Notes: generated by a model from the letters alone, not told the origin. Shown: positions 1 through 6,395, counted from the stretch's first letter. The stretch: 64,000 nt of DNA from Aliterella atlantica CENA595 (GCF_000952155.1 NZ_JYON01000013.1:1-64000), one strand, 5' to 3'. Translations and numbers: made by a program.

Positions 1-120
1 TCTTGGTTTCAACGCAAGTACAGAAGACTCGTTGTCCGATGGGAACGTTTGAAGGTGTGTTTTGATGCTTTCCTCCTCCTAGCCTGTTCCTATATTTGGT
101 TTCCAAAGTTAGTGGGATAG
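1..120 (+). mobile_element. C-terminal end of an IS transposase (IS4/IS5-like), cut by window start
   Basis: Frame 1 is open from the first base to a TAG stop at 118-120 and encodes 39 residues beginning SWFQRKYRRLVVRWERL and ending with an aromatic-rich helix. The RKYRRLVVRWER stretch followed by a hydrophobic segment resembles the C-terminus of IS4/IS5-family DDE transposases common in cyanobacteria. The rest of the IS lies to the left. No right terminal inverted repeat could be identified. Family assignment rests on pattern recognition of a short tail. Confidence 0.65.
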
Positions 121-357
121 GTTCATATTAGATAGTCGCTTCTCTGCTTTCTCAATCTGTTCTCTGAGGTCGTACTTTGCCTCTGATTCCATACATGAGG
201 AATAAGTCATTGTTCTGAGATGTCTTAGCTGCTCAAAGCACAAATCTAGATTGTTGAGGGGCAAGGAGATAGTAATCGTGAGATTTTTTAGTTTTTTCAT
301 AGTTTGGGTTGGAGTTAGTACAGGTGTTCTCGCCTCGCAAGTGCTGGATTCCGCCAT
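109..357 (-). CDS. Small hypothetical protein
   Basis: An 82-residue frame read toward the IS, overlapping the transposase stop by 12 bases. An internal start at residue 20 (position 300, MKKLKNLTITISL) would give a 63-residue product. The second half is rich in charged helix-forming residues (LREQIEKAEKRL). I do not recognise the family. Because its 3' end runs into transposase DNA, its natural C-terminus may have been replaced by IS insertion. It could also be a chance frame. Confidence 0.4.
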   Translation of the reverse strand: MAESSTCEARTPVLTPTQTMKKLKNLTITISLPLNNLDLCFEQLRHLRTMTYSSCMESEAKYDLREQIEKAEKRLSNMNLSH

Positions 358-456
358 TAATTCATCTGTATGGCTGTAATGACCTATTAGCTAGGCTCCT
401 GGCGCTTTTACCGTCGGCTAAATATACCCTAATGTACTTAAATAGACCTAAATGTA

Positions 457-479
457 CCTGGAAGCTATGAACTTCCAGG
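457..479. repeat. Hairpin with 8-bp perfect stem upstream of the XRE gene
   Basis: CCTGGAAG (457-464) pairs with CTTCCAGG (472-479) across a 7-base loop. Just left of it two similar runs, CCCTAATGTAC (about 427-437) and ACCTAAATGTAC (about 447-457), form imperfect direct repeats. There is no T-tract, so it is not an obvious terminator. The 358-563 stretch holds no gene and is probably the control region of the XRE gene or of a leftward transcript. Confidence 0.5.
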
Positions 480-554
480 CATGAACCGCTTAGGACAGAC
501 CATTTCATAGGTTTCCCGCCTTCTTATGACTGTCCTTTTTAATGTCGTTTCTGA

Positions 555-613
555 CTAGACATTATGTCTAGAAGCTTGCGCTTCTGTCAAGCCTATCTAG
601 TCAGTTTGTCTAG
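555..613. promoter_or_regulatory. Two palindromic operator-like sites in front of the XRE regulator
   Basis: Site 1 (555-571) reads CTAGACATTATGTCTAG, a perfect palindrome with 8-bp arms around one central base. Site 2 (597-613) reads CTAGTCAGTTTGTCTAG and matches site 1 at 13 of 17 positions. Their starts are 42 bp apart, about four helical turns, and site 2 ends 11 bp before the ATG at 624. This is the layout expected of an autoregulated phage or plasmid repressor. Site 1 overlaps the alternative ATG at 564, which argues against that start. Confidence 0.65.
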
Positions 614-623
614 ACGTATTATC

Positions 624-896
624 ATGGTAAAAAAAAGAGAGTCTAGAGTTCAACAGGAGAGTGAGTCGCCATTGAAAGCACTTAGAGAGGAGCTAGATAT
701 GTCCCAAGAGGAATTTGGGAGACAAATAGGTACGTCAGCGAGAACAGTTAGTCGTTGGGAGGCAGGTGACAGCGTACCAACATTTACGATTATCCAAATG
801 AAAGCGTTAGATCGCTTGCTGCGGTTCAAGGGTAAATCGATTCAAGAATTACCTGATAGTTTCGGACCGCCGCATCGATCGCCAAGTCAGACCTAA
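624..896 (+). CDS. XRE/Cro-CI-type helix-turn-helix regulator
   Basis: The 90-residue product has a single helix-turn-helix domain at about residues 15-60: LKALREELDMSQEEFG, then TSARTVSRWEAGDSVPT, the classic SQEEFG...S.RTVSRWE.G signature of XRE DNA-binding proteins. I chose the ATG at 624 rather than 564 because the earlier frame runs through two operator-like palindromes and encodes no domain. It is probably a repressor controlling its own promoter and perhaps the replication genes downstream. A hairpin terminator follows the stop. Phage or plasmid context is inferred from the neighbours. Confidence 0.85.
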   Translation: MVKKRESRVQQESESPLKALREELDMSQEEFGRQIGTSARTVSRWEAGDSVPTFTIIQMKALDRLLRFKGKSIQELPDSFGPPHRSPSQT

Positions 897-903
897 CCAC
901 ATA

Positions 904-944
904 AAAAAGCCGCCCGATCTACTGGCTAGACCGAGCGGCTTTTG
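904..944. terminator. Rho-independent terminator after the XRE gene
   Basis: GCCGC (909-913) pairs with GCGGC (935-939). An A-run precedes the stem and a T-run follows it (940-943), so it can work on both strands. It separates the regulator from the replication genes. Confidence 0.8.
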
Positions 945-967
945 TGTGGTTCGTCAGCAAGCGGACT

Positions 968-978
968 GATACAGAATC
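968..978 (+). repeat. GATACAGAATC motif, copy 1 of 5
   Basis: An 11-base word found five times between 968 and 3353 (968, 2862 inverted, 2897, 3319 inverted, 3343). I did not see it elsewhere in the window. This copy lies 46 bp upstream of the gene at 1024. Confidence 0.6.
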
Positions 979-992
979 CAATCAAGGAAGGA

Positions 993-1016
993 ATTTCAAT
1001 CCCTGGGAGGGAATTA
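993..1016 (+). repeat. CRISPR-repeat-like palindrome, copy 1
   Basis: TTTCAATCCCTGGGAGGGAATTA contains the inverted arms AATCCC and GGGAtT. The same TTTCAATCCCTG..AGGGA element recurs at 1330-1351, at the 3' end of the gene that follows. The sequence resembles the core of several cyanobacterial CRISPR repeats, but no array is present. It ends 8 bp before the ATG at 1024, so it could occlude the ribosome site. Confidence 0.55.
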
Positions 1017-1023
1017 CCTAATT

Positions 1024-1377
1024 ATGACCCAATTAATCCTGTTCAAAGTAGAAAATGACCAAGGTGAATACGAAACCAAATCTCTATCCTTCACTGACAA
1101 ACCAGTCAGCCCCTACTACCCAAGGGGAAACGCCAAAGGAGTTAATCAATATTTCCGGTTCAGCTACAGGGATGGCGAACAAATGAAACATTTGCATATT
1201 CCTGGCGGCAACACGCGCAGCCCGCTAGCGATTTCCAGAGCCAAGAAAATTCTCACCTTTATAGAGGAAGGAGCAACCCCGTCCCAAGTGAAAGACCTAA
1301 TAAAAAGCTGGCAGAAAAAGCCTGCAAAATTTCAATCCCTGCAAGGGATTAAGACCAGTGGAAATACGCTGTTTTAA
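1024..1377 (+). CDS. Small basic protein with HIPGG motif, unknown function
   Basis: The 117-residue basic protein has a central segment YFRFSYRDGEQMKHLHIPG followed by SRAKKILTFIEEGATPSQVKDLI. A Y+RYSYR..G...HVHIPGGN element of this kind occurs, as I recall, beside DNA-modifying enzymes and in other small cyanobacterial proteins; this could not be checked here. The C-terminal tail (KSWQKKPAKF) is lysine-rich. Nucleic-acid binding is plausible but unproven. The gene is bracketed by two copies of a palindromic element, one before its start and one inside its last 50 bp, which hints at self-regulation. It sits between the regulator and the replication genes. Confidence 0.65.
   Translation: MTQLILFKVENDQGEYETKSLSFTDKPVSPYYPRGNAKGVNQYFRFSYRDGEQMKHLHIPGGNTRSPLAISRAKKILTFIEEGATPSQVKDLIKSWQKKPAKFQSLQGIKTSGNTLF
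1330..1351 (+). repeat. CRISPR-repeat-like palindrome, copy 2
   Basis: TTTCAATCCCTGCAAGGGATTA lies within the 3' coding end of the preceding gene. Arms AATCCC and GGGATT are perfectly complementary. It matches copy 1 (993-1016) over the TTTCAATCCCTG core. Confidence 0.55.
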
Positions 1378-1380
1378 GAA

Positions 1381-1414
1381 AATCCCTGCTGCTACAAATA
1401 ATAGCGCAGGGATT
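1381..1414. terminator. Hairpin after the small basic gene
   Basis: AATCCCTGC (1381-1389) pairs with GCAGGGATT (1406-1414), a 9-bp perfect stem around a 16-base loop. The arms reuse the AATCCC/GGGATT words of the flanking repeats. There is no T-tract, so termination is only a possibility. Confidence 0.45.
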
Positions 1415-1429
1415 ACAGCCTGTTCCTGC

Positions 1430-1496
1430 CCCAGCTTCAAGGCTCACAAGTTCTTCAAGCTGGGTTTACTCAAGAACTATGTATTTATAAATACAT
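1430..1496. promoter_or_regulatory. Nested inverted repeats and 18-bp palindrome before the replication genes
   Basis: CCCAGCTT (1430-1437) is inverted at 1457-1464, AGTTCTT (1449-1455) is inverted at 1472-1478, and ATGTATTTATAAATACAT (1479-1496) is a perfect 18-bp palindrome ending 27 bp before the ATG at 1524. This is a likely promoter/operator region for the two winged-helix genes. Confidence 0.5.
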
Positions 1497-1523
1497 TTAG
1501 TATTCACAAACCCCAAGGCTGTT

Positions 1524-1847
1524 ATGACATATAACAACAACAATAACACTCCTCAAAGCAAGACGGAAAGCAAGTTCTACCCGCTACGAATGGAAGAACA
1601 CTTAAAAGCTTGTAGAGAGCTAAATTCGACACAACGCGCTGTCTATTACTACCTTCAGATTTTAGGTTCTGATGGCAGTTGGATGAACTTCACCGCCCAA
1701 GACATCCAAGACATAGCAGCAGATTTAGGGATTTCAAAACGTACTCTATACAGCGCTTTAAAAGTTCTCGGTCAGCTTGGCTGGATTGAATATAACAAGC
1801 CAACCGGAGCATATTTAGTTTCATTTCAACAAACCCGTAGTTTCTAA
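1524..1847 (+). CDS. Winged-helix replication-type protein, short paralogue
   Basis: The 107-residue protein holds one winged-helix domain: FYPLRMEEHLKACRELNSTQ, then AQDIQDIAADLGISKRTLYSALKVLGQLGWIE. This matches the N-terminal half of the next gene (KFYPL..EEH.KA.REL; LG.S..T...ALKVL..LGW.E), so the two are tandem duplicates 13 bp apart. Domains of this type are found at the N-terminus of phage and plasmid replication initiators. This copy lacks the long C-terminal region and may act as a regulator or a competitor of the full-length protein. That role is inference. Confidence 0.75.
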   Translation: MTYNNNNNTPQSKTESKFYPLRMEEHLKACRELNSTQRAVYYYLQILGSDGSWMNFTAQDIQDIAADLGISKRTLYSALKVLGQLGWIEYNKPTGAYLVSFQQTRSF

Positions 1848-1860
1848 ACCCCAAAAAATT

Positions 1861-2802
1861 ATGACATTCACCCAATATGCCCCTCAACCCAAAATTGAGG
1901 GCAAATTTTACCCACTACAAACCGAGGAACACATGAAGGCTTCCAGAGAACTAACAAAAGCGCAGATGATTGTTTTTTACTACTTCAAAACAATAGATCC
2001 TTTTGGGGAGAAGTGGATAAACATCAACATTACTGAACTAGCCGAGCAGCTAGGGCTATCAAGAATCACTGTTTCTAGAGCTTTAAAAGTTCTTGATAAC
2101 CTTGGCTGGCTTGAGTTTGAGCTAACGTCCATTCAAGGGCGGGTACGGTCTGAGCGAAGTAATGAATGTGCTGAACCGATCGCAAATGATTGTGATGCAC
2201 TCGCAAACGACTGCAAACGATCGCAAATGATCGCTTTAGGAAATTTGACGTCGCAAACGATCGCAAATGATCGGGTTCGATCGCAAATGATCGGGCTAGA
2301 TCATTCGCGATCGGAGGAGATCGCAAATGATCAAGTTAAGGTTCTAGAATCCGCACCAAACAAAGGTTTCACGCCCTCTAAGACTAATAAGACTATTTAT
2401 ACTCTTCAGACTCTCTCTACAAACGAAAACGAAAAACCAAAAACTGAGAGAGAGATCGGGAAAAAAGATAAAGATAAGTTTCGGAAATTTGCAGCGGGCA
2501 AAATGGAGCAGCTACCAAAATACCCAGTGCTGCCCAAAAAATGGATCGACAAGAACTTCACGGAATTATGGGCAGAATACGAAGAATTAGAAGGGCGTAG
2601 GAAAGAGATGGAGGAGCGAATAAGGGAAAGTACCGAAAAACCGCAAGACACGGTTTTAGACCCGATTATTGCGGCGGGTTTGGCATCTGGCGAAATTTTG
2701 GAAATTGACCCAACTTACAAAATGCTCAGGGATGCGGATGGACATTGGCATCATCAGCACGAATGGATCGAGCGGAAAAACATCATGTTGGCTGAAAGTT
2801 GA
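1861..2802 (+). CDS. Probable replication initiator with embedded iterons
   Basis: The 313-residue protein starts with a winged-helix domain (about residues 15-85, ITELAEQLGLSRITVSRALK). Residues about 100-160 form a low-complexity linker with repeated IAND, RSQMI and similar words, produced by DNA repeats. The C-terminal part is charged and helical (ELWAEYEELEGRRKEMEERI). The repeats inside the gene (2180-2331) look like initiator binding sites, the arrangement known from phage lambda O, where the origin lies in the initiator gene. No helicase or primase motif is visible, so it probably recruits host enzymes. Initiator function is an inference from architecture and repeats. Confidence 0.7.
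   Translation: MTFTQYAPQPKIEGKFYPLQTEEHMKASRELTKAQMIVFYYFKTIDPFGEKWININITELAEQLGLSRITVSRALKVLDNLGWLEFELTSIQGRVRSERSNECAEPIANDCDALANDCKRSQMIALGNLTSQTIANDRVRSQMIGLDHSRSEEIANDQVKVLESAPNKGFTPSKTNKTIYTLQTLSTNENEKPKTEREIGKKDKDKFRKFAAGKMEQLPKYPVLPKKWIDKNFTELWAEYEELEGRRKEMEERIRESTEKPQDTVLDPIIAAGLASGEILEIDPTYKMLRDADGHWHHQHEWIERKNIMLAES
2180..2331 (+). repeat. Iteron cluster, candidate replication origin inside the initiator gene
   Basis: The word TCGCAAAYGATCG or close variants start at 2180, 2201, 2212, 2221, 2251, 2261, 2281 and 2321, with one inverted copy near 2299-2311. Starts of most copies differ by 10 bp or multiples of 10, so they face the same side of the helix. The density far exceeds chance, and the encoded protein segment is low-complexity, so selection appears to act on the DNA. 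An extra GCAAATGAT sits at about 2856, touching the GATTCTGTATC repeat. Confidence 0.75.
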
Positions 2803-2861
2803 TGCCGATTCTATAGTCAGTTGATTGAGCGATCGGCTTGGTCGCTGCGATCGCTGCAAAT

Positions 2862-2907
2862 GATTCTGTATCAAAGTAACACTGTGATACAAAAGCGATA
2901 CAGAATC
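2862..2907. repeat. Inverted pair of the 11-bp GATTCTGTATC/GATACAGAATC motif between convergent genes
   Basis: GATTCTGTATC (2862-2872) and GATACAGAATC (2897-2907) are perfect inverted copies 24 bp apart. A second, inner pair TGTATCA/TGATACA overlaps the left arm. The pair sits between the convergent initiator and CAP genes. It could be a terminator hairpin, a protein-binding site or part of the origin. Its recurrence at 968 and 3319-3353 favours a binding site. Confidence 0.6.
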
Positions 2908-2914
2908 AAAATGA

Positions 2915-3497
2915 CTAACGACGCAAGAAAATTTGAGTAAAGTAATACTCGCCTTTGAAATTCATCGCCACGCCCACGCCTGTTAGCTCATACTCGCCAT
3001 CATATAGTTGTAGGATTGTCGCCGTAGACATCCCTCAACCAATAATCGACATTTGTTTGAGCGGGGTTAGCGTAGCCTAAATTCATCCCCACAGCAGTAC
3101 CAGCACATTGATAAGGTCCCGTATTAATAATTTTTTGATTGACCTGCTGCAAAACTTCACGATCCAACGAGATATCACCTCTAGCCATAGCTTGGCTGTG
3201 TTTTCTAGCTTGCTGACTGAGCCAGTCATCTAGAAGGAGCGGCGGCAAACCCTTAGCCTCACGATGCCTATTGATTTGCTCGTAAACCGATTGCTCCATT
3301 GAATTGAGCGACTGAGGTGATTCTGTATCACTACTGATGTTTGATACAGAATCAACTGGGTTTTGAAGCTGGCTGGTCTGCTGGGAAAAATCATTAATTC
3401 TTGATGATGTATCATTTAGACGATGAGAAACATACCTAGAAGTAAAAAGAGAAAGACAAGTAACGCCAAGGGCAACTAAATTAAATAAGTTTTTCAT
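2915..3497 (-). pseudogene. CAP (SCP/PR-1-like) secreted protein, frameshifted near 3003
   Basis: From the ATG at 3497 the product has a signal-anchor (MKNLFNLVALGVTCLSLF), a Ser/Gln-rich linker, then a CAP domain: INRHREAKGLPPLLLDDWL, ARKHSQAMARG and TNVDYWLRDVYG. The frame stops at 3000, but a shifted frame continues DGEYELTGVGVAMNFKGEYY and FTQIFLRR to a stop at 2915, exactly the expected C-terminal end of a CAP domain. A one-base indel near 3003 therefore broke the gene, or is a sequencing error. CAP proteins are secreted and have varied roles. Upstream Met codons (to 3647) overlap the neighbouring gene and are unlikely starts. Confidence 0.75.
3319..3353. repeat. Second inverted pair of the 11-bp motif, inside the CAP gene
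   Basis: GATTCTGTATC (3319-3329) and GATACAGAATC (3343-3353) are 13 bp apart. They encode the repeated peptide SDTES/DSVSN in the linker of the CAP protein. As with the iterons, a linker seems to tolerate DNA-level sites. Confidence 0.6.
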
Positions 3498-3501
3498 CGT
3501 T

Positions 3502-3864
3502 TTAGTAACAGCTAACCGATTGATTGCCGCTCTCTTGAATCTCAACATACACTTTGGCATCGGCTGGGCAAGTAGTAAGCTCGTTACCACTCCTAAGCTG
3601 TATTTCACGGGCAAGAGTACAACTATTGAACTGTCCTTTCTCATCAAAAGAAATTCTGCTACTAGCTTTGCAAGGAAAGTAGTTGTTACTTAATCCAATA
3701 TTTGCCTCAATACTTAAAAAGCAGCTTTCCAGCGACCCATTAGAGTAGTTACTAGCTGTACCAGCCTCACAGGATACGGCTGCTTTTGCAGCTTGAGGCA
3801 TCGTACTAATAGAAATAAAGCTGAAGGCTGATAGAGAAGTCAATAATAATTTAGAAGCTTTCAT
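3502..3864 (-). CDS. Small secreted Cys-containing protein, unknown function
   Basis: The 120-residue product from the Met at 3864 has a clear Sec signal peptide (MKASKLLLTSLSAFSFISIS, cleavage probably after AKA near residue 28). The mature part has six cysteines (SCEAG, ESCFLS, FPCKAS, NSCTLA, TTCPAD, VSCY), suggesting disulfides outside the cytoplasm. It lies 4 bp upstream of the CAP gene in the same direction, so the two secreted products are probably co-transcribed. I do not recognise a family. The longer frame from 3879 begins MPCSC and would spoil the signal peptide. Confidence 0.65.
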   Translation of the reverse strand: MKASKLLLTSLSAFSFISISTMPQAAKAAVSCEAGTASNYSNGSLESCFLSIEANIGLSNNYFPCKASSRISFDEKGQFNSCTLAREIQLRSGNELTTCPADAKVYVEIQESGNQSVSCY

Positions 3865-3898
3865 ACAAGAACAAGGCAAGTAATTTAAAGCGGTGGAT

Positions 3899-3985
3899 TA
3901 CTTACCTATTCTCAGCTTGAGCAGTTTATAGTAGCCTCAGAACTATCACGGGAATCGATATAAAGATTGTGCGATCGCCCTTGCC
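3899..3985. repeat. Diverged direct repeat, copy 1 (partner at about 12,737-12,817)
   Basis: TATTCTCAGCTTGAGCAG and following bases match TATTCTCAACTTGAGCAG at about 12,745 and continue with scattered differences through CCTCAGAA, AATCGAT and GCGATCGC to TTGCC. The segment lies upstream of the secreted-protein gene. It implies an old duplication of this locus. Confidence 0.65.
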
Positions 3986-4040
3986 CACACAAGCAACATT
4001 GAATTCAAAATCTCAAAGCTAAGGAAAGAGCGATCGCTTT

Positions 4041-4298
4041 TTATACTATCTGATCGAGTAAAGCATGGGCTAGAGATAATTTGCCACTAGGTGACAACCG
4101 CTTAATTAGCGTTACTGATTCGATAAAGCTAGGCGAATTAATAATATCTTTCTTAAGGTGTGGATTGCTAAAGCTACTCAAAGCAGCAAAAATAAGCTCG
4201 ATCTTTCTACTCTTAATTAGGGAATTAGTAGCTTCAATCAAAAACATATCAAGCTGCGCTTCTTCGGTTACTGGCTGGTATTGGGTTGCAAGCATCAT
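4041..4298 (-). CDS. Hypothetical protein
   Basis: An 85-residue, largely helical protein (IEATNSLIKSRKIELIFAAL, VTLIKRLSPSGKLSLAHALL). No signal peptide or known motif is seen. Start chosen at the ATG 4298; a TTG (4301) and a second ATG (4295) adjoin it. It follows the endolysin-like gene in the same direction after about 60 bp, so it probably belongs to the same operon. An overlapping plus-strand frame (4081-4368) is rejected as a shadow. Confidence 0.55.
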   Translation of the reverse strand: MMLATQYQPVTEEAQLDMFLIEATNSLIKSRKIELIFAALSSFSNPHLKKDIINSPSFIESVTLIKRLSPSGKLSLAHALLDQIV

Positions 4299-4357
4299 CA
4301 ACTACAGTAGTAATACGGATGATCTAGTTTTACCCAGTTTCAAGCCGTTACTATCAA

Positions 4358-5017
4358 CTACCTCTTAATCGGATATTGCTTGAGCATCTCGTCGCCAGGC
4401 ACGATCGTAGTCCAAAATTTGTAGTTCTTATTTTCGGCGTACCGAGCATCTTGCTTTAGCAATTTCATAAATTCCTTATGCCCTGCACGAGTGCGCCCTA
4501 CCAAGCAGCCAGCCGATGCATTAAATATTTTGGTTACTGGCAAATCGTAGCCCCAATGCTGATTAATGCCGAATAACCCGCGATCTGCAAAGTCTCCAGT
4601 TCGCCTGTAATCCTTGTTGTAATCGCGCCAGACGACTACGGGCAAGACTTGAACTAAAGCTTCGTGCGCGTCTCTTTTACCGTGAAAGCCAACAGACCAG
4701 CCCTCGTACTGCCCAAAAGCGATCCGCGCTGCGCCCTTAGAATTCATTGGGTGCTGCGTGTAATAGTCCCCTGGCTCAGTCGTCGCTTCCCAGTTGCCTA
4801 AAATTTTGGGCTTATCTACAATTTCAATTACTAGGCGGCGATCGTTAAATTCGTTAGGGCGATCGGCGTTGAGTGTCCCGTCAGCGTTGCAGCCTTCCAC
4901 ATACACGATGTTGTAGCGCCTGGGACCTGTAAAGATTTGAAATTTCTTGGCAACCATCCAGCGCACAATTGAGCTTGCAAAAGAAGTATCCAAAGTTGAT
5001 GTTAATGCTATATTCAC
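4358..5017 (-). CDS. Endolysin-like protein of a cyanobacterial phage-associated type
   Basis: The 219-residue protein contains PRRYNIVYVEGCNADGTLN, GNWEATTEPGDYYT and GINQHWGYDLP followed by SAGCLVGRTRAGHKEFM. I recall this combination from cyanobacterial proteins annotated as peptidoglycan hydrolases or peptidoglycan-binding proteins; the conserved His, Cys and Asp residues suit a cell-wall enzyme, but the catalytic class is uncertain. The start is a GTG at 5017 that overlaps the stop of the holin-like gene (GTGA), so the two are translationally coupled. That pairing supports a lysis role. No signal peptide is seen, consistent with holin-dependent export. Confidence 0.65.
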   Translation of the reverse strand: MNIALTSTLDTSFASSIVRWMVAKKFQIFTGPRRYNIVYVEGCNADGTLNADRPNEFNDRRLVIEIVDKPKILGNWEATTEPGDYYTQHPMNSKGAARIAFGQYEGWSVGFHGKRDAHEALVQVLPVVVWRDYNKDYRRTGDFADRGLFGINQHWGYDLPVTKIFNASAGCLVGRTRAGHKEFMKLLKQDARYAENKNYKFWTTIVPGDEMLKQYPIKR

Positions 5018-5187
5018 TTATCCTCTCGTGGTATCAACTGTCCTAAATATCCACCAATTCCAATTTTTGCTAAATCGCCAAATGTCATCCGAAAAGAGCG
5101 ATCGACAACTGCCAGATACAGTACCCCAGTAACTAAAATCAAAATCACAAACGAGCGCGTATTGAAGCGCTGCAAAAGATTATTCAT
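5014..5187 (-). CDS. Small holin-like membrane protein
   Basis: This 57-residue frame begins MNNLLQRFNTRSFVILILVT and carries one strong membrane segment (residues about 12-28), a charged stretch (VVDRSFRM), then a second weakly hydrophobic helix and the tail IPREDK. Size, membrane segment and position directly before the endolysin-like gene (4-bp stop/start overlap) are typical of phage holins. It also overlaps the preceding gene by 8 bp. Holin function is inferred from context, since the family is not recognised. Confidence 0.65.
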   Translation of the reverse strand: MNNLLQRFNTRSFVILILVTGVLYLAVVDRSFRMTFGDLAKIGIGGYLGQLIPREDK

Positions 5188-5497
5188 CTTCTTTGATAGC
5201 CTTCAATCGCACATTTGAAAATGATAAAGCTTTAAGCTCAATCAGATTTTGATCGATGCGATCGCACCTATTGTCTATATCTTTGCGAACCTCTCGAAAC
5301 TCATGCTCAAAAGTTTCTGTTTGAAATTTAAAAGCCTCTGCAAGCGACTTGTAATAATTTTTTAAATGCTCGTAATCTCGTTGTGCTGCATAGCCTTTGA
5401 TTACCGATGTACGATAAAGAGCAATGCAGCCAAGTACGCTAGTAATTATTCCTAAAGTGGTTCCAATTAGCCCCGCCCATACTACTATTGTGTTCAT
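5180..5497 (-). CDS. Membrane-anchored coiled-coil protein of the lysis cassette
   Basis: The 105-residue protein has an N-terminal membrane segment (MNTIVVWAGLIGTTLGIITS, to about residue 27) and then a long charged helix (DYEHLKNYYKSLAEAFKF, EHEFREVRKDIDNRCDRIDQ) likely to form a coiled coil. It overlaps the holin-like gene by 8 bp. A one-membrane-segment protein with a coiled coil next to holin and endolysin could be a second holin, a spanin-like protein or a holin regulator. The sequence does not decide between them. Confidence 0.6.
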   Translation of the reverse strand: MNTIVVWAGLIGTTLGIITSVLGCIALYRTSVIKGYAAQRDYEHLKNYYKSLAEAFKFQTETFEHEFREVRKDIDNRCDRIDQNLIELKALSFSNVRLKAIKEDE

Positions 5498-5526
5498 TTG
5501 TTGAAGTTTTCAATGATAAGTAATAG

Positions 5527-5907
5527 TTACTTAATAAAGAAAAGTTGCTCCATAAATTCTCTTTCTATTGTTGCTCCTGTGTACTCCCACAGTCTCACTC
5601 TTAAGCCATTCTTTAGCCAAGAGACAGGAGTAAAAACAAAACTGTAGCTGTCGTACAATCTGGGAACTGCGAATATTTTTTGTCTGTTTAGAGGCACAAC
5701 TAGAGCAGTAATCTCAACTATCGGTATAGTAGAAACGGTTTGCTGCAAATATCCTGCCCGCCGCCACTTAATAGGAGCAGAGCTTGAAATACTTTCAACT
5801 TTGATAATTTGAGACTTAAATTTATAACTGCTAGCGATCGGCAAACTATTTTTAGTAGTATCTGACCAGTTAAAACTAGCAGCTAATCGCCAACTGTTAC
5901 TAAGCAT
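5527..5907 (-). CDS. Hypothetical element protein
   Basis: 126 residues, predicted mostly beta: SYKFKSQIIKVESISSSAP, VEITALVVPLNRQKIFAVP, GLRVRLWEYTGATIEREF. It has no signal peptide, membrane segment or recognised motif. It starts 8 bp downstream of the preceding gene's stop and reads with the whole minus-strand block, so it is probably a structural or accessory protein of the element. This is inference from position. Confidence 0.55.
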   Translation of the reverse strand: MLSNSWRLAASFNWSDTTKNSLPIASSYKFKSQIIKVESISSSAPIKWRRAGYLQQTVSTIPIVEITALVVPLNRQKIFAVPRLYDSYSFVFTPVSWLKNGLRVRLWEYTGATIEREFMEQLFFIK

Positions 5908-5914
5908 TTTCCTA

Positions 5915-6358
5915 CTATCTAAGTGTTGCCTCTGCCCACTGCATGCGAGATCCTTGAGGACTAATTAAGGCAACTACACCTTTACTCTTGCCAGCGCCAG
6001 TATGAAAGTATTTAATTACATCATCTAGAGTTACGCCGCTTGGTATGGGCATAGCAACTGATTTGTATAGTCCGGTAGAACCCGTAATATTTTTAGGAGC
6101 TTTGAAAATCAAAGTTACCGATTTTCGCTTATAAGATCCCTTCTGATATCTAGTTGTAGTTGCTGTACCGCTAGCAGTTTTATAGCGTACTTGTTGAGTT
6201 GGTAAAGTGCGAATTGGTTTGAATCCCAAAGCATCAGCTACGCCCTGCTTGATATAGATAAGTCTGCTTGCAGGTTTACCGCCCCCAGTCTTATCGCGCC
6301 CGAAAGGAAGCTGTACTAAAATTCTCGATCCTTTTGTTGGACCCCTACGAGTTGCCAT
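5915..6358 (-). CDS. Strongly basic hypothetical element protein
   Basis: 147 residues, rich in Lys, Arg, Thr and Gly, beginning MATRRGPTKGSRILVQLPFG. It contains short strands (RLIYIKQGVADALGF, SVTLIFKAPKNITGS) and no Cys. High positive charge suggests nucleic-acid or surface-polysaccharide binding; a packaged DNA-binding protein or a structural protein are both possible. The family is not recognised. It sits between the duplicated-domain protein and the hypothetical at 5527 in a tightly packed block. Confidence 0.6.
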   Translation of the reverse strand: MATRRGPTKGSRILVQLPFGRDKTGGGKPASRLIYIKQGVADALGFKPIRTLPTQQVRYKTASGTATTTRYQKGSYKRKSVTLIFKAPKNITGSTGLYKSVAMPIPSGVTLDDVIKYFHTGAGKSKGVVALISPQGSRMQWAEATLR

Positions 6359-6395
6359 AATTATGCTCTCCTAATTTAAAATTTCAAAAATTAGT

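Noticed and set aside
993-1351. CRISPR array
   Set aside because: Only two repeat-like elements 337 bp apart with a coding gene between them; no spacers or leader.
4081-4368. 95-residue plus-strand frame
   Set aside because: Antisense to the 4041-4298 frame, which fits the direction of the surrounding operon.
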